Positions 7,846-17,328 of a stretch of 58,768 bases of DNA are shown piece after piece. The notes below the pieces were generated by a model. That model ran no database searches. It was not told the DNA's origin and saw nothing but the letters and a program-made list of their open reading frames with translations. Each line of letters begins with the position of its first letter. Positions within the stretch are counted from its first letter, which is position 1. Source of the DNA: Actinomycetota bacterium (GTDB taxonomy: Bacteria > Actinomycetota > Acidimicrobiia > Actinomarinales > Actinomarinaceae); NCBI GenBank assembly GCA_014239265.1, contig JAAZZH010000006.1, forward strand, positions 1-58,768, read 5' to 3'. A program made the translations under genes and the position numbers.

Positions 7846-8365
7846 AGTTTGATACTATCTCTTTTAAAAAATTTCTATCTTCATCACTGAGAGAATCTAG
7901 CAGAAGTAGATCGGTAATTAACTTCATTCCTAGGTCTTCTGTTTCTGCTTGCTGAAGATAGAGAACGCCAAGATAAGATTTAGAGATCAAAGAATTAGGA
8001 TTGATAGATAAAGATTCATCGAAGTAATTTATAGCTACTTCTTTATTTCCTGACTCATAGACCATCCAACCTATTTGGGCTAGAGCATAACTTTTGAGTT
8101 CGATCTCATCACTATTTTCAGCGACATACATGAAGTGGGGTAGGGCTTTTGAATAATTAACTTCATCAAAATACCTATTTGCTAAAGCAATCCTCATAGC
8201 AAAGATATCAGGATTATCTGATACAACACTTTCCATTTCTTCATTCGTAACATTGTCAAGTTCAGTGTTTGTCCTAATTGATGATTGGGAATTGTCATTT
8301 AGATTTATAAATATTATTAAAAATACACTGAAGGTTGCTAATAACGAAAATATCCATTTATTCAT
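7835..8365 (-). CDS. TPR protein, CcmI/NrfG-like
   Basis: The 176 residues have one membrane helix (about 5-20) followed by about three tetratricopeptide-like helix pairs (about 45-160), with motifs such as AIALANRYF, YAQIGWMVYESG and KSYLGVLYLQQA. A TPR protein directly after ccmH is the usual position of CcmI, or its C-terminal domain, which binds apocytochrome c and hands it to CcmF/CcmH. This one is much shorter than proteobacterial CcmI (about 400 residues) and has only one anchor. The start overlaps the end of ccmH by 4 nt. Confidence 0.7.
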   Translation of the reverse strand: MNKWIFSLLATFSVFLIIFINLNDNSQSSIRTNTELDNVTNEEMESVVSDNPDIFAMRIALANRYFDEVNYSKALPHFMYVAENSDEIELKSYALAQIGWMVYESGNKEVAINYFDESLSINPNSLISKSYLGVLYLQQAETEDLGMKLITDLLLLDSLSDEDRNFLKEIVSNYEN

Positions 8366-8715
8366 TTACGAACCTTCTTTATGAATAAGGCGATAAAAAA
8401 TATTGATAAAAACAGGGGTATGAAAATTATTTCAAAATTTTTGTTTTGAGGATTGGTAATTATTCTTTCACCAAATCTTGATACCCAGTAAGTATAGATT
8501 TCATCATCCGATAAATTGTTATCAATTTGTTCCCTTAGGACTGTTCGCATATCATCTGCATATTCCGAGGGCGAGTCAAAAATAGTTTCACCTTGACATA
8601 CTGGGCATAGTAAATTTTTACTCCAAGACTCAAACCTTGAGTCAGCGTCTTCATAAAGATTTGGAAGTAGCAGCAAAACTATCAACAGTATCCCAAGAGT
8701 ATATTTATTTTTCAT
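8362..8715 (-). CDS. ccmH: Cytochrome c maturation protein CcmH
   Basis: A 117-residue protein with a signal/anchor helix (about 7-19), the CcmH redox motif LLCPVCQGE (C37, C40; classic form LRCxxC), the three-helix domain (ADDMRTVLREQI to YWVSRFGERI), and a C-terminal membrane helix (about 95-113). CcmH reduces or holds the apocytochrome CxxCH cysteines before heme attachment. It overlaps ccmF upstream by 11 nt and the TPR gene downstream by 4 nt. Confidence 0.9.
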   Translation of the reverse strand: MKNKYTLGILLIVLLLLPNLYEDADSRFESWSKNLLCPVCQGETIFDSPSEYADDMRTVLREQIDNNLSDDEIYTYWVSRFGERIITNPQNKNFEIIFIPLFLSIFFIALFIKKVRK

Positions 8716-10597
8716 TTGCCCTAATTCTTGGAATTACAGAGAAAGTACTTAGAGATAACCCCAACCACATTATTAATATTCCATAATTTTTTCTAAATAT
8801 TAACTTATAGCTGCTTTCATCAATAAATTTAATTGTTACGTAGGTATCAGATTCTAAATTCCGAAATATTGCTGGCGAACTTATTGCCTGTTGAGATGAA
8901 TTTCTAAATATATTCAATGATGCATTTTTATATTTATCATTTGATTTTATTGGTAAATTAATTACATCTTTTTCATCTTTCCTAACCTCATAAGATTTTT
9001 CAATAATGTAATTATTACTTCCAAAAGTTACTATTGAACCTTCACTAGTTATAAATTCATCAGAGTAGCTTTGGCTTACGTTTAGTAATAAACCTATAGC
9101 AAAAAGACCAATTCCTAAATGCGCAATTTGTCCGGACCAGTAAGATCCCTTAAGTTGATTTAATTTTTTCTTTTGAACAAGGTTTAAAAGAATTGTGATA
9201 ACTAGCATAGTTGACCCAAACAAAGCCAATATACTTAGATAACTTAGTTGGTATACGTATGAGAAGAAGATAGTCAATATTAATGATGAGTTGATATTTG
9301 TAAGATTATTTTGGAGCCATCTATTAAAATTAATATTCTTTATTGTAATTTTAGTCGAAAATATCATCAGAAAAATTAATATAATCAAAATAGGACCAAT
9401 TAAGATATCAAAAAAGGTTCTTCCAATCGTTAGTTGTCTTTGATACAAAGTTTCATAAAATATCGGATAAATGGTTCCAATAAAAACAATTAATGCAGAC
9501 ACAAAAAGTAGTATGTTATTAGCTATAAAAAATGACGATTTTCCAAAAATATATTTAATTTTTTTTGAAGTCGCGAAATATTTAATATTTTTAGATCCTG
9601 AATATACAAAAAATAATGTAAAAAAGGCTAATCCAGAAAGAAGAAAGACACCTATATTTCCATTAGAAAAAGCATGAACCGAAATCAATACTCCTGAGCG
9701 AGTAATAAATGTACCAAATATTGTTGATAAAAACATTAAGCCACCGAGGAAGTAATTCCAATTTAAGAGAGTAGATTCATTTATCTGTGTCTTAGATGAA
9801 TGAAGAAAGGCGGTAGCAAGAAGCCACGGAATGAAAGAAACATTTTCTACCGGATCCCAAGCCCAATATCCACCCCATCCCAGCACCTCATAAGACCAAG
9901 CTGCACCAAGTGTTATTCCGGCAGTTAAGAATAACCAAGGATAAAAAGTTGAGTCGGAGGCTAGTTGGACCCAATTGCTTGAAGTATCTTTTCTAAAGAA
10001 ATAACTCGTTGTAATCACAAAAGGCAGAACTAAGCCTATATACCCAAAATATAAAATTGGCGGATGAATTGCCATCAGGGGATGATTCTGCAGTAGTGGG
10101 TTAGGACCTCTTCCTTCCAGTGAAGAAACAAGGTCTTGAAAGGGCAGTAGTGATGAAGACTGACAACCTAGTGAAGCTAACTCAATACAACCTGCAAATG
10201 GAGACGAACTAAATATCGTGTAGCTTGTAAAAAAGATAATGATCGTTGTAAATATCTTAATGTCTGTATTATTGGAAGTCTTTTTATAATATTTTATGTA
10301 TATTAAAAAATAGGCTCCCAGAACTAGATTCCATAGAAGAATAGAGCCATCTAAGGAACCCCACAAAGATGCAAATTTATAAACGGGAGGTGTACTCTTT
10401 GCGGAATAATTTGCAACATAACTTATTGAAAAATCATCAATAAATAATGCTATCTCTAAGAAGCAAAATAGCAAAAAATTTAAAAGTAGGTTTAGTCTTA
10501 TTAATAACTGAATTCGAAATTTGTTATTGGATACTACAAGTATTATTAGATTTAGTAAGCATAACCAACTTATGATAAGGCCTATACTAGAAATCAT
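8705..10597 (-). CDS. ccmF: Cytochrome c heme lyase subunit CcmF
   Basis: At 630 residues with many membrane helices it has the usual CcmF size. The heme-handling WWD domain is present (WGGYWAWDPVENVSFIPW, about residues 238-256), preceded by a conserved periplasmic segment with QNHPLMAIHPPILYFGY (about 165-181) carrying candidate heme-ligand histidines, and followed by TRSGVLISVHAF. CcmF takes heme from CcmE and joins it to apocytochrome c with CcmH. It overlaps ccmE by 4 nt. Confidence 0.95.
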   Translation of the reverse strand: MISSIGLIISWLCLLNLIILVVSNNKFRIQLLIRLNLLLNFLLFCFLEIALFIDDFSISYVANYSAKSTPPVYKFASLWGSLDGSILLWNLVLGAYFLIYIKYYKKTSNNTDIKIFTTIIIFFTSYTIFSSSPFAGCIELASLGCQSSSLLPFQDLVSSLEGRGPNPLLQNHPLMAIHPPILYFGYIGLVLPFVITTSYFFRKDTSSNWVQLASDSTFYPWLFLTAGITLGAAWSYEVLGWGGYWAWDPVENVSFIPWLLATAFLHSSKTQINESTLLNWNYFLGGLMFLSTIFGTFITRSGVLISVHAFSNGNIGVFLLSGLAFFTLFFVYSGSKNIKYFATSKKIKYIFGKSSFFIANNILLFVSALIVFIGTIYPIFYETLYQRQLTIGRTFFDILIGPILIILIFLMIFSTKITIKNINFNRWLQNNLTNINSSLILTIFFSYVYQLSYLSILALFGSTMLVITILLNLVQKKKLNQLKGSYWSGQIAHLGIGLFAIGLLLNVSQSYSDEFITSEGSIVTFGSNNYIIEKSYEVRKDEKDVINLPIKSNDKYKNASLNIFRNSSQQAISSPAIFRNLESDTYVTIKFIDESSYKLIFRKNYGILIMWLGLSLSTFSVIPRIRANEK

Positions 10598-11001
10598 TCT
10601 GAATAATTTTCAACATCATAACTCTGGCCATCTTCAGAAATATATTCGTTGTCATGTTTAACCAACATATCATCAGAATAAAAAACCTGATTCATGAAGT
10701 ATCCATCGAGGATTACTCCCATTTCTTCTTGAAAAAGTTCTGGTATAAATCCATCAAAAACTATGCCAACTTTTTTATTTCCATCGGTTATCGTAAACTT
10801 TGTCTCGGCATTAGGTGTTTTAGTTATAGAATTAACCACTACAAATCCTCCAAGTTTTATTCTTTCAGATTCAGAAATATCGACGTTTTCAAATGCTTCA
10901 CTTGTTGTGTAGTAAAAAATAGTATTGTTTGAAGCTATTTGAATACTCGAATAAGTTATTAATGATATTCCTAATAGAATTAATATAAAATTTTTGTTCA
11001 C
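10594..11001 (-). CDS. ccmE: Heme chaperone CcmE
   Basis: A 135-residue protein with an N-terminal membrane anchor (about 5-22) and a beta-barrel OB domain. The covalent heme-binding motif is intact: H116 and Y120 in LVKHDNEY, the His-type HxxxY form rather than the Cys variant. It receives heme from CcmC/CcmAB and carries it to CcmF. Only 4 nt separate it from ccmC, so there is no room for ccmD between them, where that small gene normally lies. Confidence 0.9.
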   Translation of the reverse strand: MNKNFILILLGISLITYSSIQIASNNTIFYYTTSEAFENVDISESERIKLGGFVVVNSITKTPNAETKFTITDGNKKVGIVFDGFIPELFQEEMGVILDGYFMNQVFYSDDMLVKHDNEYISEDGQSYDVENYSE

Positions 11002-11005
11002 CTTA

Positions 11006-11674
11006 TTAGATTTTAACTCTGTTCTTTGGATTCAGGTAATCATTCCACAAAGTGTCGGCTGTAATTTTAAATCTTTTTAAAAGTGAGAAATGTAATAATG
11101 TGACTAAGAGTACTGACATAAGAAGGGTAGTGAGAATATCTGATGACATTGGCGCGCTTCCTGTAGAAACAGCCTCTTGACTTAAAATAGATGCTTGTTG
11201 GTGAACTGACCTCCACCAAATTACACTAAAGTGTAATATTGGAAGCTGAATGATTCCAAATATACCAATGAAAGCTGAGTTTCTTGATGTCTTACCAAGG
11301 TCGTCAGTAAATTTGCGGGAAGCTAAATAACCTAAATATACAAGTAAAAGTATTGCTGTAAGATTTAATCTTGCATCTCCCCAAACCCACCAAGTACCCC
11401 ATGTTGCTTTTCCCCAAGCTGAACCGGCAATCAAGGTGGTTACTGTAAATAAAACTCCCGATTTTGCATTCGAAGAGGCTAGTACATCATATTTATGATC
11501 TTTTTTAAGTAGATATAGCAATGAATATACAAAAGTGAGTGAGTAGCCTAAATATGCTATCCAAACAGTAGGTACGTGTACATAAAGAAGCTTAGAGGAA
11601 ATACCTTGAGTTACATCATATGGACCAAAAGCCACCGTAAGAGCCCATAATATTAAGGAGCCATAAAATATCAA
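11006..11674 (-). CDS. ccmC: Heme handling protein CcmC
   Basis: The 222 residues have six predicted membrane helices. The tryptophan-rich heme-binding segment WGKATWGTWWVWGDAR (87-102) is flanked by candidate heme ligands H33 (LLYVHVPTVW) and H148 (ILHFSVIWW). CcmC presents heme to CcmE outside the membrane. The CcsA/CcmC superfamily is broad, but the length and the position between ccmB and ccmE make CcmC the clear choice. It overlaps the end of ccmB by 4 nt. Confidence 0.93.
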   Translation of the reverse strand: MIFYGSLILWALTVAFGPYDVTQGISSKLLYVHVPTVWIAYLGYSLTFVYSLLYLLKKDHKYDVLASSNAKSGVLFTVTTLIAGSAWGKATWGTWWVWGDARLNLTAILLLVYLGYLASRKFTDDLGKTSRNSAFIGIFGIIQLPILHFSVIWWRSVHQQASILSQEAVSTGSAPMSSDILTTLLMSVLLVTLLHFSLLKRFKITADTLWNDYLNPKNRVKI

Positions 11675-12312
11675 TTCAAATCTTTCTGTAAAATCCAGTT
11701 AGTGTACGCAGAAACTAATAAAGTAATTCCTAAATACATCACTAAGTAAATATTAGTTAAATTTGGATTTATACCTAACCAGATTGGGGCAACAAAGAAA
11801 GATAATGACATAAAAACAGGCACTATCAGTATGAATTGAACAAATCTATTACTAAAAGCTGTAAACATTTGAAAAATAATATTTATCATTATTGAATTTA
11901 GTGAAAAGAAAACAATAGAGAGTACAAAGTAGATGGGGTTACTTTTTATACCTGTGTTTGTAAAAACCGAAAATAATGCCAATAAAATCAATGCTTGTGG
12001 GAAATATATTATAAATTCTGATATTGTTTTATATCTAAAAAAATAATGTCGTTCTATATTTGCAAAATTTAATTCCCGACGAAGCTTAGCTTGGTTAAGG
12101 GGATTTCTTATAGAAAACAATGTGCTAAAAAATAGCAAAAACAATAATTGATTGATTATGAAAAAGTCATCGTCAATGACAAATCTATTTTCAGATAAAA
12201 TAGGAAAAACTAAAACTAAAACAGCAATAGTGGGAGTTATTAGAAATAAAGATGTATTGTTTCTGTATTCATTTAGAAGTTCTTTCTTAATTAAAAAATT
12301 GTTAATAAACAT
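11671..12312 (-). CDS. ccmB: Heme ABC exporter permease CcmB
   Basis: A 213-residue protein with six predicted membrane helices. An N-terminal cytoplasmic stretch (FLIKKELLNEYRN) and a segment containing FSIRNPLNQAKLRRELNF match CcmB permeases, which pair with the CcmA ATPase to release heme-loaded CcmE. It overlaps ccmA upstream by 11 nt and ccmC downstream by 4 nt. The sequence is divergent, so the call rests partly on gene order. Confidence 0.85.
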   Translation of the reverse strand: MFINNFLIKKELLNEYRNNTSLFLITPTIAVLVLVFPILSENRFVIDDDFFIINQLLFLLFFSTLFSIRNPLNQAKLRRELNFANIERHYFFRYKTISEFIIYFPQALILLALFSVFTNTGIKSNPIYFVLSIVFFSLNSIMINIIFQMFTAFSNRFVQFILIVPVFMSLSFFVAPIWLGINPNLTNIYLVMYLGITLLVSAYTNWILQKDLN

Positions 12313-12898
12313 TCAAATCAATCAATTCATAGTTATCTTCAAAAATATTTAATGACTCTTGAGAAGCTAAAATATTACTTTTACCTGCTTCGAATCTGCT
12401 TTTTAGTAGTTTTGATAATATTTTTATACCCTCTTTGTCTAGATAATTTAAGGGTTCATCAATACATAGTATTTCTGGATCAATCATTTTAGCTATGGCA
12501 AGCTCTGAACGTTTCACCATTCCACTTGAAAAATTTTTAACTAAATCATGCATGAAACTGTGCATTCCATACTCTGTCAGTAGTGTTTGAATTTCATCTT
12601 CCCGCATTGCTTCCTGCGTAAAATACGAACAGTTTTCAATCAAAGATAAGTTTAAATTTATTGTTGCTTCATTGGAAATCTCTAATATTCGTATTTGTTG
12701 AGAATCGATAATTGAATTGAACGTATTTCCCTGAAAGTTGTTTGAAATAAAACCTAATAGTGTAGATTTACCAACACCGTTACTACCAATTATTTGATAG
12801 TTTTTGTTGCTCTTAAGTGACAAATCAATATTATTTATAACAATATTATTTCCGTAACCAAGAGTTAGGTTCTTTACATTTAAATAATTTATACTCAC
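12302..12898 (-). CDS. ccmA: Heme ABC exporter ATP-binding protein CcmA
   Basis: An ABC ATPase of about 198 residues with Walker A GSNGVGKS, signature region NFSSGMVKRSELA and Walker B ILCIDEPLNYLD. With CcmB and CcmC it forms the CcmABCD release complex. The frame could start upstream at ATG 12937, inside the exonuclease gene, but GTG 12898 just after that gene's stop gives the normal CcmA beginning (a short strand, then VKNLTLGYG) and is preferred. The D-loop region (NYLDKEGIK) is ordinary. Confidence 0.85.
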   Translation of the reverse strand: MSINYLNVKNLTLGYGNNIVINNIDLSLKSNKNYQIIGSNGVGKSTLLGFISNNFQGNTFNSIIDSQQIRILEISNEATINLNLSLIENCSYFTQEAMREDEIQTLLTEYGMHSFMHDLVKNFSSGMVKRSELAIAKMIDPEILCIDEPLNYLDKEGIKILSKLLKSRFEAGKSNILASQESLNIFEDNYELIDLNVY

Positions 12899-12902
12899 AA
12901 GA

Positions 12903-13394
12903 TTATTGTATTGAGGATAGTTTTTTATAAACCTCAAAAGTTGTCATTACATCGTCTCTAGCAGTATGAGTTGGGCTAACTACATTGAAGTACTCAGCTA
13001 ATGTTATTAATTTATGATTTTTAACTTTATTTCCAAGTTTCGACCTACTGATATTTAAGGTATCAATTGTTCGGTTTGGAAGTTCTTCTTTTAAAAAATA
13101 CCTCAAGAACTTTAAATCGAAATTATCTATGTTGTGTCCAAGTAATATAGATTTTTCAATAAAGCCTAAGATGTCACTAGATTTATCCTCAATAGATGGG
13201 GAATTCTTTACTTTTTCATCAGTAATACCATGAATCTGTGAATTTTTAATTGAAATAGTAGGTTTAAAAAGTGAATAAAACTCATCAATAATTTCTTCAT
13301 TTACAATTTTTAAAATAAACAGTTCAATAATTTCTGCTTCACCTGGTTCAAATCCAGTAGTCTCTATGTCAAGTATGCAAATGGAATTTTCCAT
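12903..13394 (-). CDS. DnaQ-like 3'-5' exonuclease
   Basis: A DEDDh-type exonuclease of about 163 residues: Exo I in LDIETTGFEPGEAEIIEL, Exo II in LLGHNIDNFDLKFL, Exo III in PTHTARDDVMTTFEVY with the H-x4-D pair. The size and single domain fit a proofreading-type (DnaQ epsilon-like) or ribonuclease-type enzyme. The replicative polymerase at 50468 has no obvious exonuclease domain of its own, so it could proofread for it, but that is inference. GTG 13418 is an alternative start; ATG 13394 falls right after the preceding stop. Confidence 0.8.
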   Translation of the reverse strand: MENSICILDIETTGFEPGEAEIIELFILKIVNEEIIDEFYSLFKPTISIKNSQIHGITDEKVKNSPSIEDKSSDILGFIEKSILLGHNIDNFDLKFLRYFLKEELPNRTIDTLNISRSKLGNKVKNHKLITLAEYFNVVSPTHTARDDVMTTFEVYKKLSSIQ

Positions 13395-13399
13395 GTTTC

Positions 13400-14194
13400 T
13401 TATTTTAGTAATTCCCACATTGAAATTGCGGCAGCAGTAGATGCATTTATGGAATCTACGTCGTTCAGAGAATTTATCTTAAGTTTGGTACATTCAGTCT
13501 CATGCCACTTTTTGGAAAGACCATATTGCTCAGAGCCGATAACCAATGCGAAATTATTTTCTGGCTGGAAATTATTAATGAGTTTATCTGAATCTGGATC
13601 CATTAAAATAATTTGATAGTTATTTTTTTTAAGAAATTTAATTATATTTTCTGTACTATCGCTTACTAAATTTAATGTGAACATGTGACCAATTGAGGCT
13701 CTGACAACATTTGGATTGTAAAAATCAGTAATTTCATCACTACAAAATATATTCTCTATACCTAAAGACTTGGCAGTTCTTATCATCGTTCCTAAGTTTC
13801 CAGGCTTCTCAATTTGATCTGCAATCAAAATTGGTCCCTCGACTGTATCTTCACTCACCATTAAATTTTTCTGAATAAATAGAGAAAGTATGCCATCCGG
13901 TCTGTCTCTATATGAAACTGCTTCGAAGACTCTTTTAGTGAGCGTAACAATGCGAACATTTTTTTTATTAAACAGACTTATCAAATCATAGTTATTTTCT
14001 CCAATAAATAATTCTTCACATATGTAAAGTGTATCTATTTCGTAGTCGGACGAGATTAAGGACCTATTTTCTCTATAACCTTCTGCTAAAGATTTATTCT
14101 CTGATTTTCTATTTTTATTTTTAGTTAGTGAGATTAGAAACTTCAATTCTGGATTGGTTAAAGAACTGATGGATTTATTTGGTGAAATATTCAT
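13400..14194 (-). CDS. SpoU/TrmH family RNA 2'-O-methyltransferase
   Basis: The 264 residues have an N-terminal substrate-binding domain (about 1-100) and a C-terminal trefoil-knot SPOUT domain. Family motifs are present: motif 1 KPGNLGTMIRTA (Asn and Arg of the active site), motif 2 LVIGSEQYGLS, and motif 3 INASTAAAISMWEL, where the usual Asn-x-Ser is Asn-Ala-Ser. It should methylate ribose 2'-OH in rRNA or tRNA using SAM; the exact nucleotide is unknown. It overlaps the nitroreductase gene by 20 nt and runs up to the exonuclease gene. Confidence 0.85.
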   Translation of the reverse strand: MNISPNKSISSLTNPELKFLISLTKNKNRKSENKSLAEGYRENRSLISSDYEIDTLYICEELFIGENNYDLISLFNKKNVRIVTLTKRVFEAVSYRDRPDGILSLFIQKNLMVSEDTVEGPILIADQIEKPGNLGTMIRTAKSLGIENIFCSDEITDFYNPNVVRASIGHMFTLNLVSDSTENIIKFLKKNNYQIILMDPDSDKLINNFQPENNFALVIGSEQYGLSKKWHETECTKLKINSLNDVDSINASTAAAISMWELLK

Positions 14195-14777
14195 TGTGTA
14201 TTAATTTTTTCCTTTTTGTATTCTTTTTTTTAACATTGGTTGATTTTTCTACTCCAGCAGTTACAAAGCCTAATATTAAGTAATCATTTGGTATAGAGAG
14301 GTGATTTTTAATATTTTCTATATCCATATTATGGGAACCTAAAAACCCACTTTTCAGACCCATTTCTTCAATAAGTAACATACAATTCATCATTGATGCT
14401 CCAGCGTCAACAAACCAGTAGGGTATTGACCAGTCTTCTGAATTCGTTGCATTCTTTTTATCTAATTGACTGTATCTATCGTGATAAGCTTTAGTATTTA
14501 TAATTATTAAAAACAGTGATAGTGATTTTGATATCCATTTTTCGAATCCTTTAGCAACATAGGAATCTTCATTTGAATATTTTGCAATAGCAACGATATT
14601 TTCTTTTTCTGAAATATGAACTATTTCTATTCCTCTGGAAAAACCTGCTGTCGGTATTTTTATTGCATGTTCTGCGACTTCTGAGAGTTGAGGAAAGTCT
14701 AATTCACTGTCTTTATAGTTTCTAACAATTTTACGATTTCTTAGTAAGGATTGAAGAGTAGTTTCTTCATTGACCAT
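14175..14777 (-). CDS. Nitroreductase-family flavoprotein
   Basis: A 200-residue protein with the nitroreductase fold: an N-terminal FMN-binding RNRKIVRNYKD, a helix with IPTAGFSRGIEIV, and a C-terminal core with VDAGASMMNCMLLIEEMG followed by SGFLGSHN and LGFVTAG. The family reduces nitro groups, flavins or quinones, or acts in cofactor chemistry with FMN. The substrate cannot be told. It lies 2 nt after leuB in the same transcription unit, with no obvious link to leucine synthesis. The C-terminus is Lys-rich (VKKKNTKRKK). Confidence 0.75.
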   Translation of the reverse strand: MVNEETTLQSLLRNRKIVRNYKDSELDFPQLSEVAEHAIKIPTAGFSRGIEIVHISEKENIVAIAKYSNEDSYVAKGFEKWISKSLSLFLIIINTKAYHDRYSQLDKKNATNSEDWSIPYWFVDAGASMMNCMLLIEEMGLKSGFLGSHNMDIENIKNHLSIPNDYLILGFVTAGVEKSTNVKKKNTKRKKLIHNEYFTK

Positions 14778-14779
14778 AG

Positions 14780-15838
14780 CTATTTATTTTTTATTGATTC
14801 CAGGACAGCGTCCCCAACTTCAGAAGTTGTGAGGCCCATTTTTCCAGCTGAAAGAGAGTCTAAGTTTTGTGCTGTAGTAATTATTGCATTTTCGATATCT
14901 TGACCGTAGTCAGATTCACCCAATTGAGTGACCATCATTGAAGCAGCCGCAATGCAAGCAAGGGGATTGATAATATTTTTACCTGTATATTTAGGTGCAG
15001 AGCCACCAATAGGTTCAAACATAGATACGCCCTCTGGATTAATATTACCTCCAGCAGCTATTCCCATCCCACCCTGGATCATTGCCCCTAAATCAGTAAT
15101 GATGTCTCCAAACATATTATCGGTAACTATAACATCAAACCATTCCGGATTTTTCACCATCCACATACAAACTGCATCAACATGTCCATAATCTGTTTCT
15201 ATTTCAGGGTAATCTTTTGCAATATCGTAAAATATCCGCTCCCACAAATCATGTGCATATGTCAAAACGTTGGTTTTTGCACATAGAGTAATTTTCTTTC
15301 TATTGTTATTTTTGGCATACTCAAATGCATATAAAATACATCGGTGAATAGCTTTGTATGTGTTTATTGACTCCTGAGTAGCAACTTCACTCTCTGTACC
15401 ATAATGGATATATCCTCCAGCTCCAGCATAGAGGCCTTCAGTGTTCTCACGGACTACAGTAAAATTTATATCTTCAGGTTTTTTATTCGCTAGGGGAGTC
15501 TCGACTCCCGGATATAAGACAACTGGACGCAAATTTATATACTGATCAAATTCTTTTCTTAGCTTTAATAGGATTCCTTGTTCTAATATTCCAGGCTTTA
15601 CATCAGGGTGTCCTATAGCTCCAAGAAGAATAGAATCACTGCTCCCAAGTTCTTCGATATCTTTATCAGTGACAAGTTCCTGTGTCTTTAAATATCTTTC
15701 ACCACCAAGATCATTTGCGGTAAAGTTAAAATTGATCCCATAATCTGCTTGAGTTTTTTGTAGAACTTTTACAGCTTCATTGACTACTTCTGGACCTGTC
15801 CCATCACCTGCTAAAAGAGATATATTATATTCTTTCAT
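14780..15838 (-). CDS. leuB: 3-isopropylmalate dehydrogenase
   Basis: The 352 residues match the isocitrate/isopropylmalate dehydrogenase family throughout: LLAGDGTGPEVV at the N-terminus, the substrate-binding LLKLRKEFDQYINLRP, VVRENTEGLYAG, and the metal-site DNMFGDIITDLGA, then EPIGGSAPKYTGK in the NAD-binding region. It performs the oxidative decarboxylation step of leucine synthesis. EPIGGSAPKYTGK is also seen in tartrate dehydrogenase relatives, but placement directly behind leuA settles the call. The ATG overlaps the leuA stop. leuC and leuD are not in this window. Confidence 0.93.
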   Translation of the reverse strand: MKEYNISLLAGDGTGPEVVNEAVKVLQKTQADYGINFNFTANDLGGERYLKTQELVTDKDIEELGSSDSILLGAIGHPDVKPGILEQGILLKLRKEFDQYINLRPVVLYPGVETPLANKKPEDINFTVVRENTEGLYAGAGGYIHYGTESEVATQESINTYKAIHRCILYAFEYAKNNNRKKITLCAKTNVLTYAHDLWERIFYDIAKDYPEIETDYGHVDAVCMWMVKNPEWFDVIVTDNMFGDIITDLGAMIQGGMGIAAGGNINPEGVSMFEPIGGSAPKYTGKNIINPLACIAAASMMVTQLGESDYGQDIENAIITTAQNLDSLSAGKMGLTTSEVGDAVLESIKNK

Positions 15839-17328
15839 TATCTATTAAGAGCATTTAAAAAGGATTCAACTGAACCCTGTACAACATCAGTTGACACTGC
15901 CCTTCCTTGTTTCAAATTGTGACCATCATTTATTATTGTTACGATTTCAGCAGTAGCATCAGCTCCTTTGGTTATGCTTTCAACTCTATAATCAATAAGA
16001 GTCGCATCTGTTTCTAATATTTTTTTAACCGCTGTAAATGCTGCATGTATCATTCCGTCTCCTTCAGCTTCCTCAGTCAACTCTTTGCCGTGAACATCTA
16101 GAGTAACTCTAGCAGATGCATATTGATCTTTGCTATTTACGGAAACTGATACTAATTTTATCTCTGAAGAAGATGTTTCAACTTGTCCCACAATTGCACG
16201 AAGTTCATTTTCAACAATTTCACCTTTTCTATCAGCTAGCTTCTTGAAAGTGTCAAAACTTGAATTAAATTCTTCCTCAGCTAATTCTATATTCAATTTA
16301 TCTAATGCATCTTTAAATCCAGCACGTCCAGAATGCTTACCAAGGATAATTTTTGCCTCTTGACCTACAGAATCTGGAGTCATAATTTCATATGTCATAC
16401 TATTTCTTAAATAGCCATGTTGATGAATTCCAGATTCATGACTAAATGCATTCTTCCCAACTACTGCTTTATTATATTGAACTGGATATCCCGTTAATTT
16501 TGATACCAGTCTTGAAGTTTCTAAGATTTCAGTTGTTTCGGCATTAATATCAACTCCATATTGATCCTGTCTAGTTTTCACCGCCATTATTATTTCCTCA
16601 GTAGAAGTATTACCAGCTCTTTCTCCAATACCATTAATAGCACCTTCAATCTGTCTGGCTCCAGCTTTAATTGCTGTTAAAGAGTTTGCAACAGCAAGGC
16701 CTAAATCATTGTGACAATGGGTAGAAATAATAATATCTTCATTTTTACCTTTAACTTTATCGTAAACACCCTTGAGGAGCTCTAAGTAATCAGAAGGTGT
16801 GGCGTAGCCTACTGTGTCGGGAACATTAATTGTAGTCGCCCCTTCTTCAACTGCTACTTTAAGTATTTCTATAAGAAAATCTTTATCAGTTCGTGTTGCA
16901 TCTTGCGCTGAGAATTCAATATCATCACATAAATTTTTTGCATAACGTACTGACTCTTTTGCATCATGGAGGACTTCTTCTTTAGTTTTTCTTAGCATAT
17001 GTTCCATGTGTATATCAGAGGTGGAAGTAAAGACGTGAATTCTTGATTTGTTAGCAACCTTGATAGCTTCCCATGCTTTTTCGATATCATCAGGAACACA
17101 CCTGGCGAGAGAGGCTATTGTTGAATTTTGAATATTTTTAGCGATTAAGTTCACACCATCCCAATCGCCAGGGGATGATGCTGCAAATCCAGCTTCAATG
17201 ACATCAACTTTCAATTTTTCTAATTGTTGAGCAATTAATAATTTTTCAGAGGGAGTAAGAGCTATCCCTGGACTCTGTTCACCATCTCTAAGAGTGGTGT
17301 CAAAAATAATAAGTTGATCTTCACTCAT
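15838..17328 (-). CDS. leuA: 2-isopropylmalate synthase
   Basis: A 496-residue LeuA with a TIM-barrel catalytic domain: [16 protein letters not shown] with the metal Asp, [10 protein letters not shown], and [16 protein letters not shown] with the metal histidines. Next come a linker ([14 protein letters not shown]) and a C-terminal allosteric LeuA dimer domain (about 385-496) that normally binds leucine for feedback inhibition. It condenses 2-ketoisovalerate with acetyl-CoA, the committed step to leucine. Length and motifs fit the short, E. coli-type enzyme rather than the long mycobacterial type. It overlaps ilvC by 4 nt. Confidence 0.95.
   Translation of the reverse strand: MSEDQLIIFDTTLRDGEQSPGIALTPSEKLLIAQQLEKLKVDVIEAGFAASSPGDWDGVNLIAKNIQNSTIASLARCVPDDIEKAWEAIKVANKSRIHVFTSTSDIHMEHMLRKTKEEVLHDAKESVRYAKNLCDDIEFSAQDATRTDKDFLIEILKVAVEEGATTINVPDTVGYATPSDYLELLKGVYDKVKGKNEDIIISTHCHNDLGLAVANSLTAIKAGARQIEGAINGIGERAGNTSTEEIIMAVKTRQDQYGVDINAETTEILETSRLVSKLTGYPVQYNKAVVGKNAFSHESGIHQHGYLRNSMTYEIMTPDSVGQEAKIILGKHSGRAGFKDALDKLNIELAEEEFNSSFDTFKKLADRKGEIVENELRAIVGQVETSSSEIKLVSVSVNSKDQYASARVTLDVHGKELTEEAEGDGMIHAAFTAVKKILETDATLIDYRVESITKGADATAEIVTIINDGHNLKQGRAVSTDVVQGSVESFLNALNR

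Noticed and set aside
13340-13360. GGTTCAAATCC-like string resembling a tRNA T-loop
   Set aside because: It lies inside the exonuclease coding frame and has no acceptor stem or anticodon arm around it.
14928-15191. Reading frames antisense to leuB, and similar ones antisense to ilvD, leuA, ftsZ, ileS and the exporter gene
   Set aside because: They mirror strongly conserved genes, show low-complexity Pro/Ser/Ile-rich products and have no start signals or family motifs.
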